A stretch of DNA of 64,000 nucleotides from Nocardioides sp. SLBN-35 (GTDB taxonomy: Bacteria; Actinomycetota; Actinomycetes; Propionibacteriales; Nocardioidaceae), in contig NZ_VFNU01000001.1 in NCBI RefSeq assembly GCF_006715725.1, positions 186,001-250,000 on the forward strand, in the 5' to 3' direction. The notes below the pieces were generated by a model. It ran no database searches. It saw nothing but the letters and a program-made list of their open reading frames with translations, and had not been told where the DNA came from. Every line of letters starts with the position of its first letter. Positions within the stretch are counted from its first letter, which is position 1. Made by a program: the position numbers and the translations under genes. Positions 44,131 through 53,041 of this stretch are shown here, piece after piece.

Positions 44131-44811
44131 GTCTGCATCATCGGTGGCTCCGGCAAGCTCGGTCGGTACCTGATCGGGCACTGCCTCGAGCGCGGGTACG
44201 ACGTCACGGCGGTCTGCCGCCCCGAGAGCGTCGGCAAGCTGGCCGACCTCTCCGACCGGATCACCGTGGTGCCCGGCCGCACCGACGACCGCGAGGTCGT
44301 GGCCCGCGCGGTCGCCGGGTGCGACGGCGTCCTCGTGGTGCTCGTGCCGTTCGGCGTGCACGACTACTCCTCCGGCACCGCGCAGGCGGTGCTCGACCAC
44401 GCCGAGCCCGGCGCCCGCCTGGTCTTCTCGTGCGGGTGGCACATCACCCGCGACGGTCGCGACCGCTACAGCCGGCGGTTCCGCCTGATGGTGCGCGCCC
44501 TCACCGTCGTGGCCCGCGCGGTCCGGTTCGCCGACATCGACGACCAGGTCCGCGCGTGCGAGCGGATCTTCGCCAGCGACACCGCATGGACGGTGGTGCG
44601 CGGCAGCGACCTGGAGGAGGGGCCCTCGGAGGGACTGCCGGTCTGGGCCCGCCACGTCGGCGACCCGGTGCTGGCGAGCAACCTGACCCGGCGTACCGAC
44701 TTCGCGCTGTTCATGGTCGCCGCCCTCACCGACGACGGGCTGGTGCGCGAGGCGCCGGCGATCGTCGGGCGCGGTACGCCGTCCGCCCGGGCCCACGCGG
44801 GAGCGGCGTGA
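44122..44811 (+). CDS. NmrA-like/atypical SDR NAD(P)-binding protein
   Basis: This 229-residue single-domain protein begins with the Rossmann dinucleotide motif [20 protein letters not shown], and continues with [20 protein letters not shown] and [20 protein letters not shown]. It lacks the YxxxK catalytic pair of classical SDRs, as is usual for NmrA-like proteins, which are redox sensors or reductases. Its start codon is inside a palindromic operator and is probably leaderless. The gene is controlled by the divergent TetR. The reaction is unknown. Confidence 0.8.
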   Translation: MRKVCIIGGSGKLGRYLIGHCLERGYDVTAVCRPESVGKLADLSDRITVVPGRTDDREVVARAVAGCDGVLVVLVPFGVHDYSSGTAQAVLDHAEPGARLVFSCGWHITRDGRDRYSRRFRLMVRALTVVARAVRFADIDDQVRACERIFASDTAWTVVRGSDLEEGPSEGLPVWARHVGDPVLASNLTRRTDFALFMVAALTDDGLVREAPAIVGRGTPSARAHAGAA

Positions 44812-44844
44812 CGGCCGTCACGAAGTTGCACTGAGTCCCACCAA

Positions 44845-44860
44845 AGTGCAAAGATGCACT
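44845..44860. promoter_or_regulatory. Operator-like palindrome before a TetR gene
   Basis: AGTGCAAAGATGCACT is a perfect inverted repeat with 6-bp arms and a 4-base centre, ending one base before the ATG codon region at 44862. A related half-site TTGCACT occurs at 44826-44832. Autorepression by the adjacent TetR protein, with control of the downstream MMPL gene, is inferred. Confidence 0.6.
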
Positions 44861-44861
44861 C

Positions 44862-45449
44862 ATGGTCGATCTGTGCAACAGGCGTGAGGCGAAGCGGTAC
44901 CAGACCGCGCTGCGCCTCCAGCAGTGCGCCGTCCGACTGACCCTCGACAACGGGTTCGACGGCTGGACCATCGACGACCTGGCGGCCGCGGCCGACGTGT
45001 CCCGGCGGACGGTCTTCAACTACTTCGACGGCAAGGCCGAGGTCGTCCTCGGTCCCGAGCCGGACGTCGACGAGGAGCTCGTCGCGACCTTCGTCGGGGG
45101 CGGCCCGACCGGCCGGCTGCTCGACGACCTGATCGTGCTGGCCCACGAGGCGACCCGCGAGCGGGCCGACTCCGACCAGCACCTGGCCGCGGTCCGCGAC
45201 GCCGTGATGAACGACCCGCGGCTGATCCAGCTCGTGCACCAGCGGTTCGAGTCCGCTGCGGCCCTGCTGGGTGACTGCATCCGCCAGCGCGAGGGGGCCG
45301 ACTTCCCGAGCGAGAAGGTGCGCGTGATCCTGCGCCTGCTCATCACCTTCTTCGACGACGCCCTCGAGCGGACCGCCGCCGACGGCAGCCTCACCTTCGC
45401 CCAGCACTTCGACAACTCCGTCGCCGACGCCCGCGCGGCGCTCGGCTGA
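44862..45449 (+). CDS. TetR family regulator of the adjacent MMPL exporter
   Basis: This 195-residue TetR protein has its HTH at about residues 10-55 (RYQTALRLQQCAVRLTLDNG, LAAAADVSRRTVFNYFDGKA). The C-terminal domain is not assigned to a defined group. It is transcribed together with or just before the MMPL gene, whose start is 42 bases downstream. Such pairs often form self-regulated drug or lipid exporters. The ATG sits beside a perfect palindromic operator. Confidence 0.87.
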   Translation: MVDLCNRREAKRYQTALRLQQCAVRLTLDNGFDGWTIDDLAAAADVSRRTVFNYFDGKAEVVLGPEPDVDEELVATFVGGGPTGRLLDDLIVLAHEATRERADSDQHLAAVRDAVMNDPRLIQLVHQRFESAAALLGDCIRQREGADFPSEKVRVILRLLITFFDDALERTAADGSLTFAQHFDNSVADARAALG

Positions 45450-45491
45450 GCACCTTCCCCAGCACGCCCAACCAGGCCCACAGGAGACCCC

Positions 45492-47807
45492 ATGGCCCGC
45501 CTGCTCTACCGTCTCGGCTCGACCGCCTACCGGCGGTGGCCGTTCTTCATCGCCGGATGGCTGCTCGTCGCCGTCGTCCTCGGCAGCCTCGCCGCTGCCT
45601 TCTCCAAGCCGATGACCGACGCCTTCTCCATCCCGGGGATCCCCTCGGAGAAGGCCGCCGACATCCAGCAGGAGCTGTTCCCCGAGTCCGGCGACGCCTT
45701 CGACGACGCGTCGGTCAACCTCGTCGTCGCCGCACCGAAGGGCCACACCCTGGCCGAGCCGGCGTACCAGGCGGCGATCCAGCAGCTGATTGACGGCGTA
45801 CCGACGCTGCCGCAGACCGGCGAGGAGAACCCCGGCCTGGTCGCGCCCGCCGCGGCCGGCGAGGGGATGCCGTCCGCGTTCTCCACCCTGTCGGAGGACG
45901 GCCGGATCGGCACCATGTCCTTCGAGTGGGACGTCGACTCGCCGTCCGACCTGAAGACCACCACCATCGACGACCTCGAGGACCTGCTCGCCGACACCAC
46001 GGCGGAGACCGGCCTGGTCGCCGAGGCCAACGGCCCCGGCATGGCCGTGATGGAGCCGCCGGGCGGCTCGTCGGAGCTGATCGGTCTCGGCATCGCCCTG
46101 GTCGTGCTGGTCCTCACCTTCGGCTCGCTGATGGCCGCCGGCATGCCGCTGCTCAACGCGGTCTTCGGCGTCGGCCTCGGCATGACCGGCATCACCGCCA
46201 TGACCGCGCTGATGGACATCGGCTCCAGCACCCCGATGCTGGCCACGATGATCGGCCTCGCGGTCGGCATCGACTACACGCTGTTCATCCTCGCCCGCTA
46301 CCGCACCGAGCTGCACCACACGAAGGACCGCGCCCACGCGGCCGGGATCGCCGTCGGTACGGCGGGCAGCGCGGTCGTCTTCGCCGGCCTCACGGTCCTC
46401 ATCGCGCTGTCGGCACTGGCCGTCGTACGCATCCCGTTCCTGACCGCCATGGGCCTGGCCGCGGCCGCGACCGTGTTCGTGGCGGTGCTGGTCGCGCTGA
46501 CCCTGCTGCCCGCGCTGCTGGGCCTGACCAAGTCGAAGTCCTTCGCCGGGCAGGTGCGCAAGTACGCCCCGAAGCGCGACGAGCACGGCCGGGTCCACAA
46601 CAACGGCGTGCGGTGGGCGCAGATGCTCGCGAAGGCGCCCGTCGCCTGGGTGCTCGGCGTCGTCGTCCTGCTCGGTGCGCTGGCCGCGCCGATCTCGCAG
46701 ATGTACCTCGCCTTCCCCACCGACAGCACCTCGCCCACCGACACCACGCAGCGCAAGGCATCGGACCTGATGACCGAGGCGTTCGGCCCCGGCCGCGAGG
46801 GCCCGCTGCTCGTCGTGGTCGACGGCCGCAAGATCGCCGACGACGACCAGCGCCAGGCCGCCTTCGACCGGGTGGTCGCGTGGGCCGCTGGTCAGGACGA
46901 CGTCAAGAGCGCGGACCTGGTCGCCACCAACGCCGAGCGCGACGCGTCCGGTGCGCCGGTCGGGACCGGCACCGGCGCGATGATCCAGGTCGTCCCGTCG
47001 TCCGGACCGGACGAGCCCGAGACGCTCGACCTGCTGCAGGCGCTGCGCGACGGGCAGGGCGGGATCGAGGACCAGACCGACACCGTCGTCGGCGTCACCG
47101 GCCTCACCGCGATCACCACCGACGTGTCGGACCGGCTCAACAGCGCGCTGCCGATCTACCTCGCCGTCGTCATCGGCCTGGCGTTCGTGCTGCTGGTGCT
47201 GGTGTTCCGCTCGATCCTGATCCCGCTGACCGCCACCCTGGGCTTCCTGCTCTCGGTGCTGGCAACGCTGGGCGCGACGGTCGCGATCTTCCAGGAGGGC
47301 GCGCTCGGGCTGTTCGAGGGCCAGCCGATCGTGAGCTTCATGCCGATCTTCCTGATCGGCGTGGTGTTCGGCCTCGCGATGGACTACCAGGTCTTCCTGG
47401 TCACCCGGATGCGGGAGGCGCACGTCCACGGCCTGCCCACCCACGAGGCCGTCGTCGACGGGTTCCGCAACAGCGCCCGGGTGGTCACCGCCGCCGCGAC
47501 GATCATGATCGCCGTGTTCTCCGGCTTCATCCTCGAGGACACCGCCGTGGTGAAGTCGATGGGCTTCGCGCTCGCCGTCTCCATCGTGTTCGACGCCTTC
47601 GTGGTGCGGATGGTGCTCATCCCCTCGGTGCTCTACCTGCTCGGCGAGAAGGCCTGGTGGCTGCCGAAGTGGCTCGACCGGATCCTGCCGGCCGTCGACG
47701 TCGAGGGCGAGTCCCTCGAGCGCGACTCCGCTCCGGTCCACGTCGGCGCCCGGTCTGATGACCTGGACGACGACCTGGACGGCGACAAGCAGCTGGCCGG
47801 GGTCTGA
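45492..47807 (+). CDS. MMPL family RND transporter
   Basis: This 771-residue transporter has the two-fold RND arrangement: a first membrane helix (about 20-42), a large outside loop, five helices with the SSD-like core GLAVGIDYTLFILARYRTE (about 255-275), then a repeat of the same pattern with GVVFGLAMDYQVFLVTRMRE near residue 630. The GxDY/MDY aspartates carry protons. It has no cytoplasmic C-terminal domain of the mycobacterial MmpL3 kind. It probably exports a lipid, siderophore or toxic compound in response to the TetR encoded upstream. AGGAG lies seven bases before the ATG. It ends at tandem palindromes. Confidence 0.92.
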   Translation: MARLLYRLGSTAYRRWPFFIAGWLLVAVVLGSLAAAFSKPMTDAFSIPGIPSEKAADIQQELFPESGDAFDDASVNLVVAAPKGHTLAEPAYQAAIQQLIDGVPTLPQTGEENPGLVAPAAAGEGMPSAFSTLSEDGRIGTMSFEWDVDSPSDLKTTTIDDLEDLLADTTAETGLVAEANGPGMAVMEPPGGSSELIGLGIALVVLVLTFGSLMAAGMPLLNAVFGVGLGMTGITAMTALMDIGSSTPMLATMIGLAVGIDYTLFILARYRTELHHTKDRAHAAGIAVGTAGSAVVFAGLTVLIALSALAVVRIPFLTAMGLAAAATVFVAVLVALTLLPALLGLTKSKSFAGQVRKYAPKRDEHGRVHNNGVRWAQMLAKAPVAWVLGVVVLLGALAAPISQMYLAFPTDSTSPTDTTQRKASDLMTEAFGPGREGPLLVVVDGRKIADDDQRQAAFDRVVAWAAGQDDVKSADLVATNAERDASGAPVGTGTGAMIQVVPSSGPDEPETLDLLQALRDGQGGIEDQTDTVVGVTGLTAITTDVSDRLNSALPIYLAVVIGLAFVLLVLVFRSILIPLTATLGFLLSVLATLGATVAIFQEGALGLFEGQPIVSFMPIFLIGVVFGLAMDYQVFLVTRMREAHVHGLPTHEAVVDGFRNSARVVTAAATIMIAVFSGFILEDTAVVKSMGFALAVSIVFDAFVVRMVLIPSVLYLLGEKAWWLPKWLDRILPAVDVEGESLERDSAPVHVGARSDDLDDDLDGDKQLAGV

Positions 47808-47820
47808 TCAGCCCCGCCTG

Positions 47821-47906
47821 ACGTCCCCCGAACCGTTCGATCGAACGGTTCGGGGGACGTTTGCGCGTCAGATTCCCCCGAACCGTTCGATCGAACGGTT
47901 CGGGGG
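47821..47906. terminator. Two tandem perfect palindromes with the same core
   Basis: A 40-bp loopless palindrome (47821-47860, half ACGTCCCCCGAACCGTTCGA) is followed 14 bases later by a 32-bp perfect palindrome (47875-47906) identical to its centre (CCCCCGAACCGTTCGA and its complement). They occupy the convergent gap between the MMPL and glutathione peroxidase genes. A double bidirectional terminator is likely. Confidence 0.75.
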
Positions 47907-47916
47907 CAATGGAACG

Positions 47917-48396
47917 TCAGCCGAGCGCCTTCTCGATGTCGCCGGCGAGCTTGGCCGGCTCGGTCGTCGGGGCGTAGCGGTCGAGGACCGCACCGTCACG
48001 GCCGACGAGGAACTTCGTGAAGTTCCACTTGATGCCGCCGCCGATCAGCCCGCCCTGCTCCTTCTTCAGCCACTGGTAGAGCGGGTGGGCGTCCTTCCCG
48101 TTGACGTCGATCTTCGCGAACATCGGGAACGAGACGCCGTAGTTGCGCTGGCAGAACTCGGCGATCTCGTCCTCGGTGCCGGGCTCCTGGTGGGCGAACT
48201 GGTCGCACGGGAAGCCGAGGATCGTGAAGCCGCGGTCGCCGTACTGGTCGTACAGCTCCTGCAGGCCCTGGAACTGCGGGGTCAGCCCGCACTTCGAGGC
48301 CGTGTTGACGACGAGGACCACGGTGCCGTCGTACGACGCCAGGTCGGTCTCCCGGCCATCGATCGCGGTGGCCTTGAAGTCGTGGAGGGAGGTCAT
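47917..48396 (-). CDS. Glutathione/thioredoxin peroxidase (GPx family)
   Basis: This 159-residue thioredoxin-fold peroxidase has the active-site loop LVVNTASKCGLTPQF with a peroxidatic Cys (not selenocysteine), the GFPCDQFAHQEPGTEDEIAEF segment with the resolving Cys and Gln of the catalytic tetrad, and WNFTKFLVGRDG with the tetrad Trp and Asn. Bacterial Cys-GPx enzymes usually use thioredoxin and reduce hydroperoxides. The start overlaps the preceding gene by 4 bases, so it is in an operon with the small DUF3592-like protein. It ends beside tandem palindromes. Confidence 0.93.
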   Translation of the reverse strand: MTSLHDFKATAIDGRETDLASYDGTVVLVVNTASKCGLTPQFQGLQELYDQYGDRGFTILGFPCDQFAHQEPGTEDEIAEFCQRNYGVSFPMFAKIDVNGKDAHPLYQWLKKEQGGLIGGGIKWNFTKFLVGRDGAVLDRYAPTTEPAKLAGDIEKALG

Positions 48397-48845
48397 GCAG
48401 GCAGTGTGGCACGCGGGGTGCGGCGCTGGCGCCAGAGCAGCAGCCCCAGCAGGAGCACGATCAGGTCGACGACCCCGATGACGACGTAGCCGACCGCGGA
48501 GGAGCGGGCGCCCTCGACGCGCTGCACCGCCGGCTTGTCGGGCAGCACCCGGACGCCGATCTCGCCGGTATCCTCGGCGGCCCGCCACGTGGCGTGGTCG
48601 ACCTCGGCCGGCCAGGTACGACGCCGCGGGTCGACCTTCTCGGGCAGCCGGAACCGGACGACGTAGTGCGGGTCGGTGCGCGCCCGCAGCACGTTCGTGG
48701 CCGTGACCTCGGCGCTGACCTCCACACCGTCGCGGGACAGCTCCCAGCGCTGCCAGGTCAAGTGCGCCAGCGGCAGGTTGACGATCAGCGCGACCACCAC
48801 CAGGGCGAGGAGAACCCCGCCGCGCCGGCCCTCCCCGTCGGTCAC
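48393..48845 (-). CDS. Two-pass membrane protein, DUF3592-like
   Basis: This 150-residue protein has membrane segments at about 10-30 (VLLALVVVALIVNLPLAHLT) and 117-140 (VGYVVIGVVDLIVLLLGLLL), with an extracytoplasmic beta-strand domain between them (VEVSAEVTATNVLRARTDPH, YVVRFRLPEKVDPRRR). This topology matches DUF3592-type proteins of unknown function. It precedes and overlaps the GPx gene by 4 bases, suggesting a shared role in envelope or redox protection. Confidence 0.6.
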   Translation of the reverse strand: MTDGEGRRGGVLLALVVVALIVNLPLAHLTWQRWELSRDGVEVSAEVTATNVLRARTDPHYVVRFRLPEKVDPRRRTWPAEVDHATWRAAEDTGEIGVRVLPDKPAVQRVEGARSSAVGYVVIGVVDLIVLLLGLLLWRQRRTPRATLPA

Positions 48846-48856
48846 GTCGCTCGCGT

Positions 48857-49495
48857 TCAGTGGCGCTCGGCCGTGGTCGGCCCGGACGGGGCCAGGCCGG
48901 GCCAGGCCACCCCCCAGGCGCCGTACGCCGTCTCGGCGAGCGGGCGGCGGTGCCGCTCCCGGTGGTCGCGCTCAGCATCGCGCTCGGACACCTCCGCGGG
49001 GTTGCCGCGGACACCGACGGCGATGCCCGCCAGCAGCCGAGCGGTGTCGGGGATCCCGAGCGCCGCAGCCGCGCCGTCGTGGTCGAATCCCCCGAACTGG
49101 TGGGCGCCCAGGCCCATCGCCTGCGCCTGCAGCGTGATGTGGGCCGAGGCCTGCCCGACGTCGTGGGTCGGGATCAGCACGTCGCTCAGCTCGACCCCGT
49201 CCTGGCCCAGCTCGACGACCGAGAGGAGCACGAGCGAGGCACGCGGCACCCAGCCCGAGTTGCCGCGGCTCAGGTGCGGCACGAACGCGGCGTGCTGGGC
49301 GCTCCCGCGCGGTGCGACGACATAGCGCCACGGCTGGCGGTTGCCCGAGCTCGGCGCCCACTGGGCCGCCTCGAGCAGCCGGGTGATCTCGGCGTCGGTC
49401 AGCTCGTGGGTGGCGTCGAAGACGCTCGGGCTCCACCGGGACCGCAGCGGCTCGGCGATGTCGACCGGGTTCATGGGACGAGTATCGCGGGTCAT
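48857..49495 (-). CDS. Nitroreductase family FMN oxidoreductase
   Basis: This 212-residue protein has the nitroreductase FMN pattern: RSRWSPSVFDATHELTDAEI, LLEAAQWAPSSGNRQPWRYV (FMN-binding SxxNxQPW), and DVGQASAHITLQAQAMGLGA followed by GIPDTARLLAGIAVGVRG. Such enzymes reduce nitro groups, quinones or enones with NAD(P)H. The ATG at 49495 or an in-frame ATG at 49474 (MNPVDIAEP) could start it, and the second gives the usual family N-terminus. It precedes the DUF3592-like and GPx genes by 11 bases, so it heads this redox operon. The substrate is not predictable. Confidence 0.87.
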   Translation of the reverse strand: MTRDTRPMNPVDIAEPLRSRWSPSVFDATHELTDAEITRLLEAAQWAPSSGNRQPWRYVVAPRGSAQHAAFVPHLSRGNSGWVPRASLVLLSVVELGQDGVELSDVLIPTHDVGQASAHITLQAQAMGLGAHQFGGFDHDGAAAALGIPDTARLLAGIAVGVRGNPAEVSERDAERDHRERHRRPLAETAYGAWGVAWPGLAPSGPTTAERH

Positions 49496-49629
49496 TGCGA
49501 CCGTCGACCCTTCGCGACGGGTCGTTCGGCCCTACCTGGGCCCGCTCGTCATTGCCACGGTGTCTGTGGCAGTGCGCATCGTGCGCGTCCGTGGGAGCGG
49601 GCAGGTCGAGCAGGCAGGAGGCAGGGCAC

Positions 49630-51183
49630 ATGAACGGCTCGAGCAGACCGGCAGGTCCGACCGGCGGGGATCGCCGCGCAGGAACGGCCGAGCCTAGGAA
49701 CCGCCCCGGCTTCATGATCGTCGGCGCGCTGCTCCCACTCGTCGGCGTGCCGCTCCTCGTCGGCGGCCTCGCCCTGGGCTGGGCATTGATGACCCAGCGC
49801 GACGGCGACGGCTTCTTCACCACATCCACCGAGCACATCAGCTCGCCCTCGGTGGCACTGACGACGCGCGCGTTGGACCTGGGCGATCTCGGTCCGGACG
49901 ACTGGTGGGCCGACCGGGACGTCGCCACCGTGCGCCTGCGCGTCACCTCACGCGAACCGGGGCCGGTGTTCGTCGGCATCGGCCCCAGCGACGCCGTCGC
50001 GGCCTACCTCAGGGACGCACCCTACGACGAGATCACCGACATCACCGACAACGACCCGTTCCGCTACACCCTCACGCGGCACGGCGGAGACGCCGACTCC
50101 GCACCGGCACCGACGCGGCAGGGGTTCTGGACGGCGCAGGCGTCCGGTGGCGGCTCCCAGGAGCTGACCTGGGACCTCCGCCCGGGCACGTACACCGTCG
50201 TCGTCATGAACGCGGACGGCACCGCCGGTGTCGACGTGGACGTGGTGGCCGGCGGCCGACTCGCCCTGCTGACCCCGCTCGCGGCGGGTCTGGTCCTGGT
50301 CGGGCTGGCGCTCGTCGCGGCCGGTGCTCTGCTCCTCGTCCGTGGTGCGGGGTCGGCGTCCCCGGGCGCACCGCCTGCGCGACCGGGGACACGCCTGACC
50401 GCAGACGAGACACCACCGAGCGGCTTCGAGGTCTCGCCGGTGCGGGTCACCGGGATCCAGGACGCACACCTGAGTCGGGGCCTGTGGCTGGTCAAGTGGG
50501 TGCTCGTGCTCCCCCACCTCGTGATCCTGGCTGCGCTCTGGCTGGTCTTCGCTGTGCTCACGGTTGTCGCGTTCGCGTCCATCCTCTTCACCGAGCGCTA
50601 CCCCCGAAGCATCTTCGACCTCAATGTGGGGATCTTGCGCTGGTCGTGGCGCGTCGCCTTCTACGCGACCAGTGCCCTCGGCACCGACCGGTACCCACCG
50701 TTCAGCCTGACGGCACGCGACTACCCCGCAGACCTCGACGTCGCCTACCCCGAGCGCCTCTCCCGCCGCCTCGTGCTCGTCAAGTCGTGGCTGCTCGCCC
50801 TGCCCCATCTCATCGTCTTGTCGGTCCTCTCCGGGACGTGGGGATGGACGTTCGGGAACGACGGCGCGCGGCTGTCCGCGGGAGGCCTGATCGGCGCCCT
50901 GACCTTCGCCGCGGGCCTGTTGCTCCTCTTCACCGGTCGCTATCCCTCGTCGCTGTTCGACCTGCTCATCGGCCTCAACCGCTGGACCTACCGGGTGATC
51001 GCCTACGTGGCCCTGATGACCGACCAGTACCCGCCGTTCCGGCTCGACCAAGGACCCACCGAGCCCGGGCCCGGGCAGATCCCAGGCTCATTCACGCCGC
51101 GCCCGGACGCCGACGAGGCTGCGACGGAGGCTTCGCTCGATGCGGACGGCGACGCCCAGGCTGCGGCCTCGGCCGGACACTGA
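49630..51183 (+). CDS. Membrane protein with two DUF4389 domains
   Basis: This 517-residue protein begins with a membrane helix (about 30-52, FMIVGALLPLVGVPLLVGGL), an outside region with PVFVGIGPSDAVAAYLRDAP and WDLRPGTYTVVVMNADGTAG, a second helix (about 215-240), and then two DUF4389 units: WLVKWVLVLPHLVILAALWL with ERYPRSIFDLNVGILRWSWR, and LVLVKSWLLALPHLIVLSVL with GRYPSSLFDLLIGLNRWTYR. The internal duplication is clear. Each unit ends in a TDQYPPF or TDRYPPF motif. The function is unknown. AGGAGG precedes the ATG; an earlier in-frame start at 49495 is not favoured. The C-terminus is acidic. Confidence 0.82.
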   Translation: MNGSSRPAGPTGGDRRAGTAEPRNRPGFMIVGALLPLVGVPLLVGGLALGWALMTQRDGDGFFTTSTEHISSPSVALTTRALDLGDLGPDDWWADRDVATVRLRVTSREPGPVFVGIGPSDAVAAYLRDAPYDEITDITDNDPFRYTLTRHGGDADSAPAPTRQGFWTAQASGGGSQELTWDLRPGTYTVVVMNADGTAGVDVDVVAGGRLALLTPLAAGLVLVGLALVAAGALLLVRGAGSASPGAPPARPGTRLTADETPPSGFEVSPVRVTGIQDAHLSRGLWLVKWVLVLPHLVILAALWLVFAVLTVVAFASILFTERYPRSIFDLNVGILRWSWRVAFYATSALGTDRYPPFSLTARDYPADLDVAYPERLSRRLVLVKSWLLALPHLIVLSVLSGTWGWTFGNDGARLSAGGLIGALTFAAGLLLLFTGRYPSSLFDLLIGLNRWTYRVIAYVALMTDQYPPFRLDQGPTEPGPGQIPGSFTPRPDADEAATEASLDADGDAQAAASAGH

Positions 51184-51250
51184 CGACCTGCTCCGACGCA
51201 CTCGGAGGACCGAACTCGGGTCGCGACGGGGCTGCCGTGTCGCTGACGGC

Positions 51251-51901
51251 TCAGAACCGCAGCCACTCCAGCACCGCCCGCACCCGGCGGTGGTCGTCGG
51301 TGTCGGTGGGGAGGTCGAGCTTCGCGAAGATGCTGTTGATGTGCTTGGCGACGGCCTTCTCGCTGACCACCAGCGCCTGCGCGATCCCGGCGTTGGCGCG
51401 GCCCTCGGCCATCAGCGCGAGCACCTCACGCTCCCGCTCGGTCAGCCGGTCCACGGGCGTGTCCTTGCGGCGGTCGAGGACGGCGGCGACCACCGACGGG
51501 TCGAGGACGGTGCCACCGCCGGCCACCCGGCGCAGGGCGTCGACGAACTCGGCGACGTCGGAGACGCGGTCCTTGAGCAGGTAGCCGACGGCGCCCTCGC
51601 CGCTGGCGAGGAGCTCGCGGGCGTAGAGCTGCTCGACGTACTGCGAGAGCACCAGCACGGGGAAGCCCGGCCGCCGCGCGCGGACGGCGATGGCGGCGCG
51701 CAGGCCCTCGTCGGTGAACGTCGGCGGCATCCGTACGTCGACCACCGCCGCCTCGGCGCTCGGGTCGTCGAGGGCACGCTCGAGCTCGGTGAGGTTGTCG
51801 ACCGCGGCCACCACCTCGAAGCCCTTGGCCTCCAGGAGCTGGGTGAGGCCCGCCCTCAGGAGCGCGTGGTCTTCGGCGAGGACTACGCGGAGGGGGCGCA
51901 C
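51251..51901 (-). CDS. LuxR/NarL family response regulator
   Basis: This 216-residue regulator has a receiver domain (about 1-120) with VVLAEDHALLRAGL, the phospho-Asp in AAVVDVRMPPTFTDEGL, and VLVLSQYVEQLY with GYLLKDRVSDVA, followed by the LuxR HTH (about 148-210) LTEREREVLALMAEGRANAG, VSEKAVAKHINSIFAKLDLP. VRMPPTxTxEG is the hallmark of regulators paired with DUF-sensor NarL-type kinases. The GTG start overlaps the upstream kinase gene by 19 bases. The pair likely controls the divergent MMPL gene. Confidence 0.92.
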   Translation of the reverse strand: MRPLRVVLAEDHALLRAGLTQLLEAKGFEVVAAVDNLTELERALDDPSAEAAVVDVRMPPTFTDEGLRAAIAVRARRPGFPVLVLSQYVEQLYARELLASGEGAVGYLLKDRVSDVAEFVDALRRVAGGGTVLDPSVVAAVLDRRKDTPVDRLTEREREVLALMAEGRANAGIAQALVVSEKAVAKHINSIFAKLDLPTDTDDHRRVRAVLEWLRF

Positions 51902-53010
51902 GGGACCTCCCAGGTCACGACGGTCGGACCGCCGGCGGGGCTTGACACCGACAGGATGCCGTCGAAGGCCGCGAGCCGCGCAGCCACCCCCGGAAGTCCG
52001 GATCCGGTGTGCAGGTCCGCGCCGCCGCGGCCGTCGTCGCCGACCTCGGCCCGCAGCACCGTTCCGTCGTGGTGGAGCGTCACCCAGGACTGGGCGGCGC
52101 CGGCGTGCTTCGCGGTGTTGGCCAGGCACTCGGCGACGGCGAAGTAGACCGCCGACTCGACAGGAGCGGGCAACCGGTCCGGTACGTCGAGAGCCAGCTC
52201 CACCGGCACGGCCATGTCCAGCGCCAGCGCGGACACGGCGCCGGTCAGGCCGCGGTCGGCCAGCACCGGCGGGTGGATGCCGCGCACCACGTCGCGCAGC
52301 TCGCCGAGCGCGGTGGACGACGTACCGCGGGCCTCGTTGAGCAGCTTCCGTGCGGCCAGCGGGTCGGTCTCGAAGAGGTCGTCGGCCAGGCCCAGGCTGA
52401 GGGAGACCGCGGCCAGACGGGCCTGCGGGCCGTCGTGCAGGTCGCGCTCGATGCGGCGCAGCTCGGCCGCCGAGTGGTCGACGACGACGGCGCGGGAGGT
52501 GGTCAGGTCGTGCACCCGGCGCTCGAGCGCCTCGGTGCGCCCCGGCGAGAGGATCGCGCGGTCGACCCACGACCGGGCACGCATCAGCGGGACGGCGCCG
52601 TACCACCACAGCGGCAGCGTGACGACCGCGACCATCAGCAGGAACACCAGGAGCGAGAGGACGATGCCGCCCGTCATCGCCCAGAGCATCCAGAGCAGGT
52701 CGCGCCAGGTCGCGGGGTCGAGGGCCCGGGCACGCAGGCCGGGGAGTGGTCCCGGCGGCAGGGGGAGGTACGGCGCCGGCACCGGCTCTCCCAGCACCGC
52801 GGCCGCCATCCTCCGGTGGGTGTTGGCGATCAGCCGGCCGAGCGGCAGCACCCCCAGCAGGAGCAGGATCCCGATCCACACGACCGTCAGCACGCTGCTC
52901 ACCACGACCAGGACGAACACCACGATCACCGGCACGAACAGCAGGACCTGCGCGGTCGCGGCACCGGTGACCTTGAGGGGGCCGGCGCGACGGATGGGGA
53001 CAGGCTGCAC
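51883..53010 (-). CDS. Sensor histidine kinase with membrane sensor domain
   Basis: This 375-residue kinase has an N-terminal membrane region with three to four helices (about 15-60 and 110-145) flanking a loop, then the HisKA_3 domain with the phospho-acceptor His in ELRRIERDLHDGPQARLAAV (about residue 185), and an ATPase domain VYFAVAECLANTAKHAGA with GSGLPGVAARLAAFDG. The DLHDGPQARL form is standard for NarL partners. The GTG start at 53010 has GAGG upstream; a longer frame is not supported. It overlaps the regulator gene and diverges from the MMPL gene. Confidence 0.9.
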   Translation of the reverse strand: MQPVPIRRAGPLKVTGAATAQVLLFVPVIVVFVLVVVSSVLTVVWIGILLLLGVLPLGRLIANTHRRMAAAVLGEPVPAPYLPLPPGPLPGLRARALDPATWRDLLWMLWAMTGGIVLSLLVFLLMVAVVTLPLWWYGAVPLMRARSWVDRAILSPGRTEALERRVHDLTTSRAVVVDHSAAELRRIERDLHDGPQARLAAVSLSLGLADDLFETDPLAARKLLNEARGTSSTALGELRDVVRGIHPPVLADRGLTGAVSALALDMAVPVELALDVPDRLPAPVESAVYFAVAECLANTAKHAGAAQSWVTLHHDGTVLRAEVGDDGRGGADLHTGSGLPGVAARLAAFDGILSVSSPAGGPTVVTWEVPCAPSA

Positions 53011-53041
53011 GGCTCCATCCTCACCGACCGGGCCTGATCGT

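Noticed and set aside
44466..47741. A 1091-codon leftward open frame opposite the MMPL gene
   Set aside because: The MMPL protein has proper membrane helices and motifs; the opposite frame is Arg/His/Asp-rich and lacks any fold signal.
47821..47906. Tandem palindromes as a possible CRISPR array
   Set aside because: There are only two units, each fully symmetric, with no constant spacer length and no cas genes nearby.
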